Assembly (NCBI GenBank): GCA_033439265.1
Contig: JAVTVX010000024.1
Coordinates: forward strand, 1,364,001 to 1,428,000
DNA: 64,000 bases
Reading direction: 5' to 3'
Origin: Dillenia suffruticosa
Lineage: Eukaryota > Streptophyta > Magnoliopsida > Dilleniales > Dilleniaceae
The translations under genes and the position numbers were made by a program. Shown in pieces: positions 62,212 to 64,000 of this stretch (position 1 is its first letter; every line of letters starts with the position of its first letter). Below the pieces are notes generated by a model. The model ran no database searches, had not been told where the DNA came from, and saw nothing but the letters and a program-made list of their open reading frames with translations.

Positions 62212-63295
62212 ATGTCCTGATTTTGACTTCGACAATGTGGATTTGGCTGTTATGCACTCGTTAAATCAAGCATTACTTACGATTGTTTCAAATTACTATC
62301 TATTTCTCTCTCTCTTTTTTTTTCTTTCATCTGTTTTTAAATCGATCATTCAAAAGTTCACGTAATACTTTTCTATAAACCAAAGTGAACATTAATGATT
62401 TATGGGTTTAGCGATAAAATATTAAATTTTTTTAATTAAAATCTTAATTTCAGCTTTCAAAATGAAAAAGTAGACTCTGAGAAAGTCGACTCTTAAATCT
62501 TTCATAGTTGTTCGAATCGAATTGATCAAATTTTTAGATACCCGTGATCAAATATAAAAAGGAAATAAAAAAACCTTTTTTATATATTTGACCAGGATTG
62601 TCGTATGAAAAAATAAATACGTTTAGTTTGTCGATTTAATTTTGTTTGATGCGATCCGATATTTGTGTCACCAATTTAAGGGACGAATTTCATTTTTTCC
62701 TTTTTGGTCAAGTTGTTTAGTCTATAATTTTCCCATAAATCCTCACCTAAAAGCTTGATATGGCTCGTAAGCCAAATCCATGGTTCCAATTAAAATCAAC
62801 ATTTCTAATATAAAAAGCCATTAAAATAATAATTTTAATCTAATTAGATTAAAAAAATTAATTCATTTTATAAAAAATTTCTTAAATAAAATGAAATAAA
62901 ATAAAAATTGATATTTTTTTTTAAAGAAAAAAATTTGATGCTCAATTACACTCCATTTGCTCGAAAGCCCATTCACACAAATGTAACTATCTAATGACTA
63001 AGAAAATAGAAAAAAGAAACAAGTGGGCGTACCAAAGACTTAATAAGATAGGGACTCTATATTGCCCTGGAGTTGGTAAAGCTAAAGATATGATTTTTTG
63101 CAATATGTTCTTTTCTTTGAATAGATTTTTCAAATATTTGGCTTGAGCATCAAGCTTTATCTTAATAATTAATCATACATAAGCCAAAAAAAAAAAAAAA
63201 CAATCTGTAATCAGTATTGATAAGATTGAATTCGAGAAAATTGCAAATGGGTATATCTTTTTCTTTGACAAGTAATAGAAGTAAAATATATCAAA

Positions 63296-63470
63296 CTTAT
63301 TTAGATTGAGTGGTCGGATATTCTATCCCCTTAATCTCTTGAATTTGAGTACTGAGAATGACAAAAAAAGATTTAGAAGTGTCAACTTTTAAAATATGCC
63401 TCATAATGCTCGAATTGAATTAATAAGATAAATCTCAAATACCGATAATGAAAAAAAAATAAAATAAAAT
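63296..63470 (+). mobile_element. SINE copy, third of its family
   Basis: Head TTAGATTGAGTGGTCGG, then CTCTTGAATTTGAGTAC, GACAAAAAAAGATTTAGAAG, TGTCAACTT, GCTCGAATTGAATTAATAAG, CAAATACCGATAATGAAAAA and an (AAAAT)n tail, in the same order as the 61 kb and 50 kb copies. Flanks AAAATATATCAAA (63283-63295) and AAAATATACAAAT (from 63471) suggest a target-site duplication. Confidence 0.72.
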
Positions 63471-64000
63471 AAAATATACAAATATAAATATAGAAAACTC
63501 TCTTTCTCAAGCAAATAGCTATCCAAAAGCAAGAAATTTATGAGTTATCACATGACTAATAGTAAATTATTTCATAAAAGATTTGAATAAGTCGAAATTT
63601 GTAATCCTTATCATCAAGGATCATTTAGCCACTTAAATTCTAATAAAATAAAATTGTGTAATGTAATGCTATGGATTTTCAAAAGTCAATGCTCCTCTAG
63701 TGCAATTGATTGTGAAGTAGAGAGGTTAAGATAGACACGACGAAGGCCCCCGCATGAGAACGATGGTACATGTAAAGTAAATTAAGTATGCATAGGTAAG
63801 TATGGACCGACGATTAATATATTCAGTGACCTATTAATCTTAATAGCGATTGTAATTTATTTAATCATTATAAAAAATTAATAATTTTAATTGATATAGC
63901 GACGTATTTTAAAAAGTCTCCCATTTCCAAATTAGGATCCTTACGTTTCTATTTTTCTTTTCATTCTATGATTGGAAAAATGCAACTTTGGTTTGGTAAG

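Larger units (their letters stand above)
60608..64000. other. Gene-free right end
   Basis: Apart from the BAHD promoter at the left edge and three SINEs (61028-61202, 62021-62211, 63296-63470), the region is AT-rich without a supported gene. A further eroded relative of the 61 kb SINE family may lie on the minus strand at about 62440-62530 (GAAAGATTTAAGAGTCGAC). Confidence 0.6.

Noticed and set aside
1-64000. Search for bacterial-type systems, CRISPR arrays, operons or viral integrations
   Set aside because: No regularly spaced repeats, clustered intronless genes or reverse transcriptase, integrase or capsid-like ORFs were seen. The window reads as ordinary plant nuclear DNA.

Overview
This is a nuclear chromosome segment from a dicot plant. 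It is AT-rich. Its genes have many introns with plant-type GT-AG borders, (GA)n/(CT)n microsatellites lie in leaders and spacers, tRNA-derived SINEs and TIR elements are present, and the proteins belong to plant families. No species can be named from the sequence alone.

Layout, left to right: a GT-1/GT-4-type trihelix transcription factor (minus, 5 exons, 639-5236); an organelle-targeted-looking YqaJ/lambda-exonuclease-fold nuclease (plus, 7476-8411); a 60-residue lysine-rich protein (plus, 9226-9408); an SKIP14-type F-box protein (minus, 10850-12686); SRP72 of the signal recognition particle (minus, 6 exons, 16050-21632); an AT-rich spacer holding a 2.2 kb PIF/Harbinger-like element; a membrane-anchored M3 thimet-oligopeptidase-like metallopeptidase (plus, 20 exons, 25299-37691); two tandem PP2A B'/B56 regulatory subunit genes (plus, 39780-41658 and 44415-47318); a dead papain-type cysteine protease (minus, about 47896-48720); and a BAHD acyltransferase cluster (50941-60505) with one intact gene, one frameshifted gene and one internally deleted relic. 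The last 3.5 kb is gene-free and holds three SINEs.

The genes are not an operon. They are mainly single-copy housekeeping and regulatory genes covering transcription, protein targeting, ubiquitin ligase substrate choice, peptide turnover and phosphatase targeting. The right end is a specialised-metabolism family undergoing birth and death. Gene order matches, from memory, two Arabidopsis segments (around AT1G67660-AT1G67690 and AT3G25990-AT3G26040). The window therefore looks like the unfractionated ancestral block that Arabidopsis later divided between duplicated chromosomes.

I found no clearly new molecular system. The points most worth following up are: a stop-free GC-AG intron in SRP72; a tandem array in the trihelix gene that multiplies a splice-donor-like sequence; SINE copies with readable target-site duplications; the decayed BAHD and cysteine protease copies; and the small lysine-rich protein. 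Exon borders were placed by hand from splice sites, phase and family similarity, so small shifts are possible.
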